The notes beneath the pieces are model-generated. The model saw nothing but the letters and a program-made list of their open reading frames with translations. It searched no databases and had not been told where the DNA came from. A stretch of DNA of 64,000 nt, taken from contig JASCOF010000008.1 in assembly GCA_029960065.1 (NCBI GenBank), positions 186,001 to 250,000 on the forward strand. Reading direction: 5' to 3'. This document shows positions 50,163-58,261 of this stretch, piece after piece (the first letter of the stretch is position 1; each line of letters opens with the position of its first letter). The DNA is from Flavobacteriaceae bacterium PS02336. Its GTDB lineage: Bacteria; Bacteroidota; Bacteroidia; Flavobacteriales; Flavobacteriaceae. The position numbers and the translations under genes were made by a program.

Positions 50163-51743
50163 ATGAGTTTTATACCAGAAGAATATCAGATTAATACGCT
50201 GATAAATCAAGATACTTATCTTGTAAATGGAGAATTGAAACAATGGACAGGGCAAACCACACCTGTGTTTTCAACTATTTCTTCAACAGAAAAATATTCG
50301 CCGACTTTATTAGGATCGATTCCTTTTATGGGAGAAAAAGAAGTAGCAGAAGTTGTCGAAGCTGCTACCACTGCTTACGATATGGGACAAGGCTTATGGC
50401 CAACTATGAAAGTTGCCGATCGTATTAAAAGCATGGAAAATTTTGTGAAACAAATGAAAGAAACCCGCGAAGAAGTTGTAAAACTTTTGATGTGGGAAAT
50501 TGGAAAAAATCTTGGAGACTCACAAAAAGAATTCGACAGAACAGTAGAATACATTTATGATACTATCGCAAGTTATAAAGAATTAAATGGAAGAAGTTCG
50601 CATTTTGAAAAAGTACAGGGTGTAAACGCAATGATTCGCCGTGGACCTCTTGGAGTTGTTTTGTGTCTTGGACCTTACAATTATCCGCTTAATGAAACTT
50701 TTTCATTGTTGATTCCTGCCTTGATTATGGGAAACACTGTAATCTTTAAACCTGCTAAACATGGTGTTTTATGTATTTCACCATTATTAGAAGCTTTCAG
50801 AAGCAGTTTTCCAAAAGGTGTAATTAATATCGTTTATGGAAGAGGCCGTGAAATCGCTTCTCCGATTATGAAATCTGGAAACATAGATGTTTTGGCCTTA
50901 ATTGGAAACAGTAAATCGGCTATTGCTTTACAGGATCAGCATCCAAACAAAAACAGATTGCGTTTGATTTTAGGTTTAGAAGCTAAAAATCCAGCGATTA
51001 TCCTTCCAGATGCCGACTTAGATTTGGCTATTCAAGAATGTATTACAGGAAGTTTGTCTTTCAACGGACAGCGTTGTACGGCTTTAAAAGTATTATATGT
51101 TCATGAATCTATTAGAGAAGAATTTAATAAACGTTTTGCTGAAAAGGTAGACGGTTTAGTTTTTGGAAATCCGTGGGAAAAAGGAGTTTCTTTAACACCG
51201 CTTCCAGAAACAGAAAAACCAAGTTATATACAAGGTTTAATTGATGATGCAACTTCTAAAGGCGCAAAAATCATTAACGAAAAAGGAGGAAAACATACCG
51301 ATAATTATATTTTTCCAGCCGTTTTATATCCAGTAAATAAAGAAATGCGTGTGTATCACGAAGAACAGTTTGGGCCAGTTGTTCCTGTACTTTCTTTTAA
51401 AGATATTAAAGAACCTTTGAAAGATATGGCAGAATCAAACTATGGACAACAGGTAAGTTTGTTTGGTAAAGACATCAAAACACTTGCACCGCTTATTGAC
51501 GCCTTAGTTAACTTAGTTTGTAGAGTAAACTTAAATAGTTCTTGCCAAAGAGGACCAGATGCTTTCCCTTTCACAGGAAGAAAAGATTCTGCCGTAGGAA
51601 CTTTGAGTATTCCAGATGCTTTGCGTTCTTTCTCAATTCGTACGTTTGTAGCTTCAAAAGATATCGGGTATAATAATGAGATTCTGCAGGAATTGCTTAA
51701 CAGCAAAGAATCGAATTTTATTAACACCGATTATATTTTGTAG
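50163..51743 (+). CDS. gapN: Non-phosphorylating NADP-dependent glyceraldehyde-3-phosphate dehydrogenase
   Basis: This 526-residue aldehyde dehydrogenase has the GapN-type layout. The cofactor-binding region shows VVLCLGPYNYPLNETFSLLI and FKPAKHGVLC; the general base Glu lies in LGLEAKNPAII and the catalytic Cys in SFNGQRCTALKV. NLNSSCQRGPDAFPFTGRKD near the C-terminus is characteristic of GapN. It oxidises glyceraldehyde 3-phosphate to 3-phosphoglycerate directly, making NADPH but no ATP. Its gene follows the rhodanese terminator, so it is transcribed separately. Confidence 0.9.
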   Translation: MSFIPEEYQINTLINQDTYLVNGELKQWTGQTTPVFSTISSTEKYSPTLLGSIPFMGEKEVAEVVEAATTAYDMGQGLWPTMKVADRIKSMENFVKQMKETREEVVKLLMWEIGKNLGDSQKEFDRTVEYIYDTIASYKELNGRSSHFEKVQGVNAMIRRGPLGVVLCLGPYNYPLNETFSLLIPALIMGNTVIFKPAKHGVLCISPLLEAFRSSFPKGVINIVYGRGREIASPIMKSGNIDVLALIGNSKSAIALQDQHPNKNRLRLILGLEAKNPAIILPDADLDLAIQECITGSLSFNGQRCTALKVLYVHESIREEFNKRFAEKVDGLVFGNPWEKGVSLTPLPETEKPSYIQGLIDDATSKGAKIINEKGGKHTDNYIFPAVLYPVNKEMRVYHEEQFGPVVPVLSFKDIKEPLKDMAESNYGQQVSLFGKDIKTLAPLIDALVNLVCRVNLNSSCQRGPDAFPFTGRKDSAVGTLSIPDALRSFSIRTFVASKDIGYNNEILQELLNSKESNFINTDYIL

Positions 51744-51771
51744 TAATCAAGGTTATATATTAATTGTAGAT

Positions 51772-51806
51772 ACCGTTTGTTGCTTTAGTGACAGACGGTT
51801 TTTCTT
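51772..51806 (+). terminator. Terminator after gapN
   Basis: accgtttgt and acagacggt form a 9-bp stem ending in a T-rich run. The rest of the 51744-52096 spacer holds ctaag-type units (51811-51850), a string of caagatg/caagaga units (51883-51927) and AT-rich sequence. Confidence 0.75.
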
Positions 51807-51882
51807 TTTAAGATGCTGAGATGCTAAGGTTCTGAGATACTAAGTTTTTTTTCTTTTTTCTGTTGACATAGGAGTAAGAGGC

Positions 51883-51927
51883 AAGAGACAAGATGCAAGA
51901 TGCAAGAGATAAGATGCAAGAGACGAG
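51883..51927. repeat. Short tandem caaga repeat
   Basis: gcaagagacaagatgcaaga and tgcaagagataagatgcaag followed by agacgagag: six or seven imperfect 7-mers of the type caaga(g/t)(a/g). It lacks the matching inverted arm seen in other spacers. Confidence 0.5.
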
Positions 51928-52096
51928 AGTTAGTTTAATATAGAAACTTTTTAAATCTTTCCTCTTCCACTACCTTTTTACATTTCACCATTAACAATTT
52001 ACATTTCACAATTAATAATTAAATTTGTAACATTTGCAGAAAAAAATCCACTAATCGGTTATCAAAAAAATAATTTAAAAGACCTAAGAACTACTT

Positions 52097-53974
52097 ATGG
52101 AAAAGAAAATATTGCAATTTGCAGTACTGGCATTTGTTTTTTTTACCCAAAATAACTTTGCGCAGGAGCTTTATATGCCCAGAAATATAAAACAGGCTTA
52201 CACAGCCGGAACACGTTCTAAAGACGGAAAACCTGGAAAAAACTACTGGCAGAATCATGGAAAATACAATATGGAAATTTCTGTTGATCCTAAAACTAAA
52301 ATGGTCAGCGGAACAGAAACTATTGTTTACGAAAACAACAGCAAAGACACTTTAAAAAACCTAGCAATTCGTTTTGTAAATAATCTTCATAAACCATCTT
52401 CTCCTCGCGGCAGTAGTGTAAGTGATGATTTTTTAAGCGAAGGATTAACGATTTCGTCCTTAAAAATAGATAATGAAGTGTATAACGAAAATGCGAGAAA
52501 TTGGGGAACCGTAGGTAATGTAAAACTGAAAAAGGCTATTTTGCCGCATTCTAAAACAATCTTAAATATTCAATGGAGTTATCCTTTGTCTAAAGAAAGC
52601 GGAAGAGAAGGACAAATAGACGAAACCACTTTTTTTGTGGCTTACAGCTATCCACGTGTTTCTGTTTACGATGATTATAATGGGTGGGACAGAATACCGC
52701 ACACAGATCGCCAAGAGTTTTACAATGACTTTAATGACTATGTTTTTTCTGTAAAAGCACCAAAAAATTATGTGGTTTATGCCACTGGAGATTTATTAAA
52801 TCCAGATGAGGTTTTACAGCCAGAATTTGCAGCGCGTTTAAAAAAATCATATACAACAGATGAAGTTCTGCACATTGCGAATGAACAGGAAATGAAGAGC
52901 GGTATCGTAACTAAACAATACGATTGGAATGTTTGGAAATTTGAAGCTAAAAATATATCCGACGTTACATTTGGTTTGAGTGATCATTATTTATGGGATG
53001 CAAGCAGTGTAATTGTTGACAAAAAAACAAATCGCCGCGCAAGTGTTCAAGCGGCATATGATATTAAGGGAACAGATTTCGTAAATTCTGTTAAAAACAA
53101 TCAATATGCATTGGATTGGTTTTCTAACAACTGGCCGGGAGTTCCTTATCCGTTTTCTAAAATGACGGCTTTTCAAGGTTTTGCCGACATGGAATATCCA
53201 ATGATGTGCAACGATTCACAAATGGGAGATGCAAAATTTGCACAATTGGTACAAGATCATGAAGTGGCACATACTTATTTTCCTTTTTATATGGGAATTA
53301 ATGAAACACGCTATGCTTTTATGGATGAAGGCTGGGCAACTACTTTTGAGTATTTAATAGGGATTGCAGAGCATGGAAAGGAATCGGCAGATAAATTTTA
53401 TCAGAACTTCAGAGTAAAAGGGTATATAAACGATCGTTCTACCGAAGAAGACCAGCCTATAATCTCTATGTCTACGCAGGTTTCTGGTGCTGGTTATGGT
53501 AATAATTCATATGGAAAAGCTTCTCTTTCTTATTTAGCATTAAAGGACATGCTGGGAGATGATTTGTTCAAAAAGGCATTACACGAATACATGGATACTT
53601 GGAATGGAAAACACCCAATTCCGTGGGATTATTTTAATTCTTTTAATACGGCAACAGGAAAAAATCTAAATTGGTTTTTCAATAACTGGTTTTTTACAAA
53701 CCATTATTTAGATCTTGCAGTTAAGAATGTTTCTGCTGATAATAAAGTTATTACGGTTGAAAATATTGGCGGTTTTGCTATTCCTTTTGACGTTGTTATT
53801 ATTTATGCAGATAATTCGAAAGTGACATTGCATCAAACACCAGCAATTTGGGAGAAAAACCAGAAAACAGCTAAAATTGTTTTAAAAAGCGCTAAGAAAA
53901 TTAAACAAGTAGAACTTGATGGCGGTATTTTTATGGATGCAACTCCTGCCAATAACAGTCTAATTGTGAAATAA
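52097..53974 (+). CDS. M1-family metallopeptidase, secreted, large form
   Basis: The 625-residue protein has a signal peptide (MEKKILQFAVLAFVFFTQNNFAQ), an N-terminal beta domain, then HEVAHTYFPFYMGINETRYA with the third zinc ligand Glu in FMDEGWATTFEYL, 18 residues after the HExxH. The usual GxMEN motif reads GFADMEYPMM. The C-terminal part (KTAKIVLKSAKKIKQVELDG) is a beta-sandwich. It would act on peptides in the periplasm or at the cell surface. It differs from the M1 enzyme at 21184 in length and motifs. Confidence 0.92.
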   Translation: MEKKILQFAVLAFVFFTQNNFAQELYMPRNIKQAYTAGTRSKDGKPGKNYWQNHGKYNMEISVDPKTKMVSGTETIVYENNSKDTLKNLAIRFVNNLHKPSSPRGSSVSDDFLSEGLTISSLKIDNEVYNENARNWGTVGNVKLKKAILPHSKTILNIQWSYPLSKESGREGQIDETTFFVAYSYPRVSVYDDYNGWDRIPHTDRQEFYNDFNDYVFSVKAPKNYVVYATGDLLNPDEVLQPEFAARLKKSYTTDEVLHIANEQEMKSGIVTKQYDWNVWKFEAKNISDVTFGLSDHYLWDASSVIVDKKTNRRASVQAAYDIKGTDFVNSVKNNQYALDWFSNNWPGVPYPFSKMTAFQGFADMEYPMMCNDSQMGDAKFAQLVQDHEVAHTYFPFYMGINETRYAFMDEGWATTFEYLIGIAEHGKESADKFYQNFRVKGYINDRSTEEDQPIISMSTQVSGAGYGNNSYGKASLSYLALKDMLGDDLFKKALHEYMDTWNGKHPIPWDYFNSFNTATGKNLNWFFNNWFFTNHYLDLAVKNVSADNKVITVENIGGFAIPFDVVIIYADNSKVTLHQTPAIWEKNQKTAKIVLKSAKKIKQVELDGGIFMDATPANNSLIVK

Positions 53975-53979
53975 TTAAA

Positions 53980-54372
53980 ATGTCTGGGGAAAAAGATTTA
54001 CAGAAATTATTGAAAAGCATGAAACCTGAATTGAATACAGGGGATTATGTTTTTTGTAAAGTAGAAAAGCTTGAAAACATTGCTATAAGTACGATAGAAA
54101 TGTTTTTTAAGGAAAAAGAAGCGATTACCTTAATCCTGAAGAAAGAAATAGCAGATGCATTGCAATTAGATTATTCTGTAGTAATGGCTTGGATAACCCT
54201 TACGGTACATTCATCATTAGAGGCAGTCGGATTAACGGCTGCATTTTCTAAGGCGCTTTCTGAAAATAATATCAGCTGTAATGTTGTTGCAGGGTATTAT
54301 CATGATCATATTTTTGTAAATAAAAAAGATTCAAAAAAAGCAATCAAAATCTTGAATTCATTTTTGAATTAA
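53980..54372 (+). CDS. ACT-domain protein
   Basis: The 130-residue protein matches the small two-ACT family: GDYVFCKVEKLENI and MFFKEKEAITLILKKEIADA in the first half, AWITLTVHSSLEAVGLTAAF and HDHIFVNKKDSKKAIKIL in the second. ACT proteins bind amino acids or related ligands and often regulate enzymes. It is 5 bp after the M1 gene, so it is co-transcribed, and it has its own terminator. Confidence 0.88.
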   Translation: MSGEKDLQKLLKSMKPELNTGDYVFCKVEKLENIAISTIEMFFKEKEAITLILKKEIADALQLDYSVVMAWITLTVHSSLEAVGLTAAFSKALSENNISCNVVAGYYHDHIFVNKKDSKKAIKILNSFLN

Positions 54373-54397
54373 TAATAAAAAATAGTTAAATAAAAAG

Positions 54398-54425
54398 AGA
54401 ATCTAATATTTAGGTTCTTTTTTTA
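54398..54425 (+). terminator. Terminator after ACT gene
   Basis: agaatctaa and ttaggttct pair (with one G-T pair) around tat, followed by a T run. Confidence 0.7.
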
Positions 54426-54521
54426 TTTGTAATCGTTTTAAATAGTTTGAAATTTACAAAAAAAGCAGGAAACTTTATTCAAAAAAAAGTAGGTTTGCAC
54501 CGCAACAAATCAATTATTATT

Positions 54522-55136
54522 ATGAGAAAAATATTACACCTACTTGTTTTTTTGATTACGCTTCAGATTTTTGGACAGAATGATCAAAAAACAGTTTTTC
54601 AGAAAAGTAAATACGAATTAGCTATTTCCTACTACAAAAAAGCTGATTTTGTAAAGGCTATCGATTTATTCTCTTTAGCAGCTAAAATTAACCCTGATAA
54701 TGAAATTGCTCAGGAGGCACAAAAAAAAGTTAATACTTTACGTGAGGTTTTAAGAAAAGAAATTGTAGACCAAGCAGTTGGTACTTGGAAAAAATCGGGT
54801 AGCCAGCCAGTTTGGGCAAGTACAGCATCGAATTATGAAAACCAGTCTGCAATTGAAGAGATGATTGAAATTAAAGAAGATCAGATTTTGTTTTATGAAG
54901 TAGATAAAAAAACAAAAGAAAAGAAACTTTTAAAAACAGAAAATTTGATTTACAATGATACCGATAGTACGACGTCATTGTTTTCGGAGATTATACTTTC
55001 TGATGGTTCAATCTGGAATTGCAGCCTTAATGAAAAAGGAGATGTGCTTCATGTCATTAACGTAGCAGTTAAAACCGAAGATGGAATCGAAAAAATTAAA
55101 ACTGGTAACGAAGAAAGTTATTATATAAAAAACTAA
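54522..55136 (+). CDS. Exported TPR-like protein
   Basis: From the ATG at 54522 the protein is 204 residues with a signal peptide (MRKILHLLVFLITLQIFGQ). A TPR-like pair occupies about residues 30-75: KYELAISYYKKADFVKAIDL and FSLAAKINPDNEIAQEAQKK. The C-terminal two thirds is strand-rich, with KTENLIYNDTDSTTSLFSEI. An upstream in-frame ATG at 54447 would put a basic stretch before the signal peptide, so it is rejected. Function unknown. Confidence 0.78.
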   Translation: MRKILHLLVFLITLQIFGQNDQKTVFQKSKYELAISYYKKADFVKAIDLFSLAAKINPDNEIAQEAQKKVNTLREVLRKEIVDQAVGTWKKSGSQPVWASTASNYENQSAIEEMIEIKEDQILFYEVDKKTKEKKLLKTENLIYNDTDSTTSLFSEIILSDGSIWNCSLNEKGDVLHVINVAVKTEDGIEKIKTGNEESYYIKN

Positions 55137-55144
55137 TAAAAAAA

Positions 55145-55173
55145 AAGCTGTATTTTTTAATACAGCTTTTTTT
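55145..55173. terminator. Bidirectional terminator
   Basis: aaaaaagctgtatt and aatacagctttttt form a stem of about 11 bp with A and T tails. It lies between convergent genes for the TPR protein and the beta-barrel protein. Confidence 0.85.
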
Positions 55174-55201
55174 ATGCTTTAGAGAAGCAAAATATTATAA
55201 T

Positions 55202-55765
55202 TTATAAGAATTTAAAACCGAGTGAAAAATTGGTTACTCCAGTTTTAATCTCTCCGTTAGAAGAATCAATATCGGTTAGTCCCGCAAGATATCTGATATC
55301 AAAAGTTAATTTCCAGATATCTACTCCAGCTCCACCAATTATACTATGGTTATTTTTTTCTATTGCAATAGAATTTAAACCATTACTTTTACTAATGTCA
55401 GAGTAATTTTTCCAGTTGTATCCAGCAAAAATCCTTACGTTTCCTAATTTCCCTAGCGGGATAAGTTTATATCCTGCAATTAAAGAAGCATCTGTTCCCG
55501 ACAATTTAAATTCAGTTTCACCCAATCCGTTCTGATAAACGCTGAAGTTCGTTTTAGCATAACCAAATTCTCCTTGGCCATAAAAAAGTAAAAGGTTTAC
55601 TCTTGCAAATGCGGCAAAACCAATTCCTGTATTAGTATGATCAGAACTAAAATTATTAGTATTGATAGAAGTAATATTAGTAGAAATCTGAGGTCCAACT
55701 TGTATCAGCTGCGCGAAACTATTTGCACAGATACAAAAAAAAATTGCTGAAAATAATTTTTTCAT
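55202..55765 (-). CDS. Outer-membrane beta-barrel protein
   Basis: The 187-residue protein has a signal peptide (MKKLFSAIFFCICANSFAQ) followed by alternating strands typical of an eight-stranded OmpW/OprF-like barrel: IGFAAFARVNLLLFYGQGEF, LIAGYKLIPLGKLGNVRIFA, GGAGVDIWKLTFDIRYLAGL. It ends in VTNFSLGFKFL, a terminal aromatic strand suited to outer-membrane insertion. It is transcribed alone. Confidence 0.85.
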   Translation of the reverse strand: MKKLFSAIFFCICANSFAQLIQVGPQISTNITSINTNNFSSDHTNTGIGFAAFARVNLLLFYGQGEFGYAKTNFSVYQNGLGETEFKLSGTDASLIAGYKLIPLGKLGNVRIFAGYNWKNYSDISKSNGLNSIAIEKNNHSIIGGAGVDIWKLTFDIRYLAGLTDIDSSNGEIKTGVTNFSLGFKFL

Positions 55766-55933
55766 AACTAAAATAATTTGATTTTGGTATTATAAAAATA
55801 GTTATAATCGATTTAAAATGAATGATTTGTCTGATTTATTTTTTAATAATTTTGGAGTTTAACGCATTTGAATCTTTCATGTTCCAAATTTGTTTCTTAA
55901 ATAAGTATTTTTGACTTACTCCAAAAAGCTCAT

Positions 55934-56338
55934 ATGGAAATAAAAAAAATCAAAGCATCGGATACTTGGAAAATAAGGCACGAAGTAATGTGGCCTGATC
56001 AGCCATTTGAATTTGTACAGCTTGAAGAAGATGATTTCGGACTTCACTACGGCGCTTTTGAAGACCATCAATTGGTTTCGATAGTTTCTTGTTTTATTGA
56101 TGCAGATGTAATGCAGTTTAGGAAATTAGCAACTTTAGATGCTTATCAAGGTAAAGGAATCGCTTCGGCATTATTAAGTCATATTTTTAAAGCTGCACAA
56201 GAAAAGGGAATAAAAAAAATCTGGTGTAATGCCAGAACACAAAAAAAACAATTCTACGAAAAATTGGGTATGCGGGATACCGGCAAGGTTTTTACAAAAG
56301 CTGGACAAGAATTTACTGTAATGGATTTTTTATTTTAA
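55934..56338 (+). CDS. GNAT-family N-acetyltransferase
   Basis: The 134-residue protein shows the GNAT acetyl-CoA loop in LDAYQGKGIASALLSHI (Q-x-x-G-x-G/A). KKIWCNARTQKKQFYEKLGM and the C-terminal VMDFLF are also typical of small-molecule acetyltransferases. The acceptor is unknown. It is monocistronic, with no regulatory site recognised. Confidence 0.88.
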   Translation: MEIKKIKASDTWKIRHEVMWPDQPFEFVQLEEDDFGLHYGAFEDHQLVSIVSCFIDADVMQFRKLATLDAYQGKGIASALLSHIFKAAQEKGIKKIWCNARTQKKQFYEKLGMRDTGKVFTKAGQEFTVMDFLF

Positions 56339-56477
56339 GGTATTGTTTTTTAATTAGTTATGTGTTTTTAGCTTTGCTTAATATGTGATTTTGATTTTCT
56401 TGTAGTCTGAAAACGTTTTCGTTTGTACTCACATGTTAAGGATTTCTTATTTTATTTTTTTTATTGCAATCTTTTAT

Positions 56478-56485
56478 TACTTTCG
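56478..56485 (+). promoter_or_regulatory. -7-like box before the RND-associated gene
   Basis: TACTTTCG differs from TAnnTTTG at one base and lies seven bases before the ATG at 56493, so transcription would begin almost at the start codon. Confidence 0.4.
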
Positions 56486-56492
56486 CACCCAA

Positions 56493-56876
56493 ATGAGAAA
56501 GTTAATAGTATTTTTAGTATTCATGAATTTGCTTCTGTTAGGCGGAGGCCAATATCTTAATGCAAATACTTTTGGCTTACCTCAACACCACAATCTTGAA
56601 AAGAAACATCGCGTTAAATTCACTCATCATGAACGTGGATCTTCGACTATTGAAGATGCTGCTGATATTGATATTGAAGAAGATCTTTTAGGAAATGATG
56701 ATGTTGATGGACTTACGAATAAATTTTTTGCAGCGTCTTACAGCTTAATAGACGGTTTGTATCTGGCTTTATCAGATCAATCTGCTGCTAATGATTCCAA
56801 TCGTTTAAAAATTTCTACGCCTTTCTTTGGGCATTCAAATCCTTTATACATTACTCAACGAGTATTGAGAATTTGA
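56493..56876 (+). CDS. Small exported protein upstream of RND operon
   Basis: From the ATG at 56493 this 127-residue protein has an N-terminal hydrophobic segment (MRKLIVFLVFMNLLLLGGGQ) that may be a signal peptide or anchor. The mature part is polar: HHNLEKKHRVKFTHHERGSS, an acidic run DIDIEEDLLGNDDVDG, then FAASYSLIDGLYLALSD. No family recognised. It is about 180 bp upstream of the RND adaptor on the same strand. An upstream in-frame start at 56433 precedes the -7-like box and is rejected. A His-rich, acidic stretch could bind metal, which is speculative. Confidence 0.65.
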   Translation: MRKLIVFLVFMNLLLLGGGQYLNANTFGLPQHHNLEKKHRVKFTHHERGSSTIEDAADIDIEEDLLGNDDVDGLTNKFFAASYSLIDGLYLALSDQSAANDSNRLKISTPFFGHSNPLYITQRVLRI

Positions 56877-57057
56877 TTTTAAAATATACATTGGTTGCCT
56901 AAGTTGCGATCCTGCATATTTTGCTGCTGTATATTTTTTTCTTACTTCCGCTTATATGACAATTAAGGTCAGACCAAGGCTTACTGATGTTACAATCCAT
57001 CTTTAAGGAATCTTTGTATTCCAAGCATTCAATCGCTTAATTTCCATTTTAAAAATC

Positions 57058-58140
57058 ATGAAAAGAATCATCTTGTTCACAGGCTTTATTGCCTTGGTGT
57101 GCTTAACCAGTTGTACACAAAAAAAAGAAGAAAAAGAAGAAGCGGAAAAGTTCACTGTAACAAATCCCGTAAAAATTGACACTTCGTTTACGAAGGAATA
57201 CGTTTCGCAGATTAAATCTGTCCGAAACATCGAAATCCGCGCCCAGGAAAAAGGGTTTTTACAAAATATTTATGTTGACGAAGGGCAGTTTGTAAAAAAA
57301 GGACAGCTGTTGTTTAAAATTATGCCAAACATGTATCAGTCTGAATTGCTTAAAGCACAGGCAGAACAAAAATCAGTAGAAATTGAATTGCAAAATTCAA
57401 AATTATTGGCGGATAAAAATATCGTTTCTAAAAACGAATTAAGTGTTGCACAGGCAAAATTACAATCTGCAAAAGCTGAAGTTGCATTGGCAAAATTACA
57501 TTTATCATTTACAGAAATCAGAGCTCCTTTTGATGGAACAATCGATAGAATTCCGTTAAAACTAGGAAGCTTAATTGACGAAGGCGAATTACTGACAAGT
57601 CTTTCAGACAACAGTCAGATGTTTGCTTATTTCAATGTTTCGGAGCCAGAATATATTAGCTATGAAACGAATATTAAAGATCGTGCTGATAATAAAGTGA
57701 ATTTAGTTTTAGCAAATGGAGACATTTTTAAAGACAAAGGTAATGTTGAAGTTATAGAAAGTGAATTTAACAATGAAACTGGAAATATTGCTTTTAGAGC
57801 ACGATTCCCAAATTCAGGAAAATTACTTAGAAATGGTGAAACAGGACAAGTACAGATGAATGTTCCGTTGAAAAATGCTATTGTAATTCCACAGAAAGCT
57901 ACTTACGAAATTCAGGATAAGAAATATGTTTTTGTTGTAGATAAAAATGATAAAGTAAGTTCAAGAGAAATTACAATTACAGGAGAGATTCCAGATTTAT
58001 ATGTAATTAAAAGCGGACTTAATGAAAATGACAAAATCTTACTTGAAGGTGTTCAGAAGGTAAAAGAAAACGACAAAATTAAATACGAGTTTGAATCTCC
58101 TAAAAAGGTCATTAATAACCTGCGTTTAAAAGCAGAGTAA
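57058..58140 (+). CDS. RND efflux periplasmic adaptor (HlyD family)
   Basis: The 360-residue protein has a lipoprotein signal (MKRIILFTGFIALVCLTSCT, lipobox LTSC), so it should be anchored to the inner membrane by lipid. Next come the lipoyl motifs (KGFLQNIYVDEGQFVKKGQL and FTEIRAPFDGTIDRIPLKLG), a short coiled hairpin, and beta-barrel and membrane-proximal domains (NAIVIPQKATYEIQDKKYVF). It joins the RND pump to the outer-membrane channel. The first gene of the tripartite operon. Confidence 0.93.
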   Translation: MKRIILFTGFIALVCLTSCTQKKEEKEEAEKFTVTNPVKIDTSFTKEYVSQIKSVRNIEIRAQEKGFLQNIYVDEGQFVKKGQLLFKIMPNMYQSELLKAQAEQKSVEIELQNSKLLADKNIVSKNELSVAQAKLQSAKAEVALAKLHLSFTEIRAPFDGTIDRIPLKLGSLIDEGELLTSLSDNSQMFAYFNVSEPEYISYETNIKDRADNKVNLVLANGDIFKDKGNVEVIESEFNNETGNIAFRARFPNSGKLLRNGETGQVQMNVPLKNAIVIPQKATYEIQDKKYVFVVDKNDKVSSREITITGEIPDLYVIKSGLNENDKILLEGVQKVKENDKIKYEFESPKKVINNLRLKAE

Positions 58141-58157
58141 AATTAGTGTTCAGTCGC

Positions 58158-58175
58158 TCCCGATAGCTATCGGGA
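58158..58175. repeat. Perfect 18-bp palindrome between adaptor and pump genes
   Basis: tcccgatagctatcggga is a perfect palindrome; a shorter, imperfect relative is at about 720-738. It may affect mRNA stability between the adaptor and pump coding regions. Confidence 0.55.
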
Positions 58176-58261
58176 TTAGTATTCAGTTTATTAGAAAACT
58201 ATAAAAATGTGGCAAGAACTTATTGATTTCCTTTTGATTTAATCATTAAAAAAATATAAAA

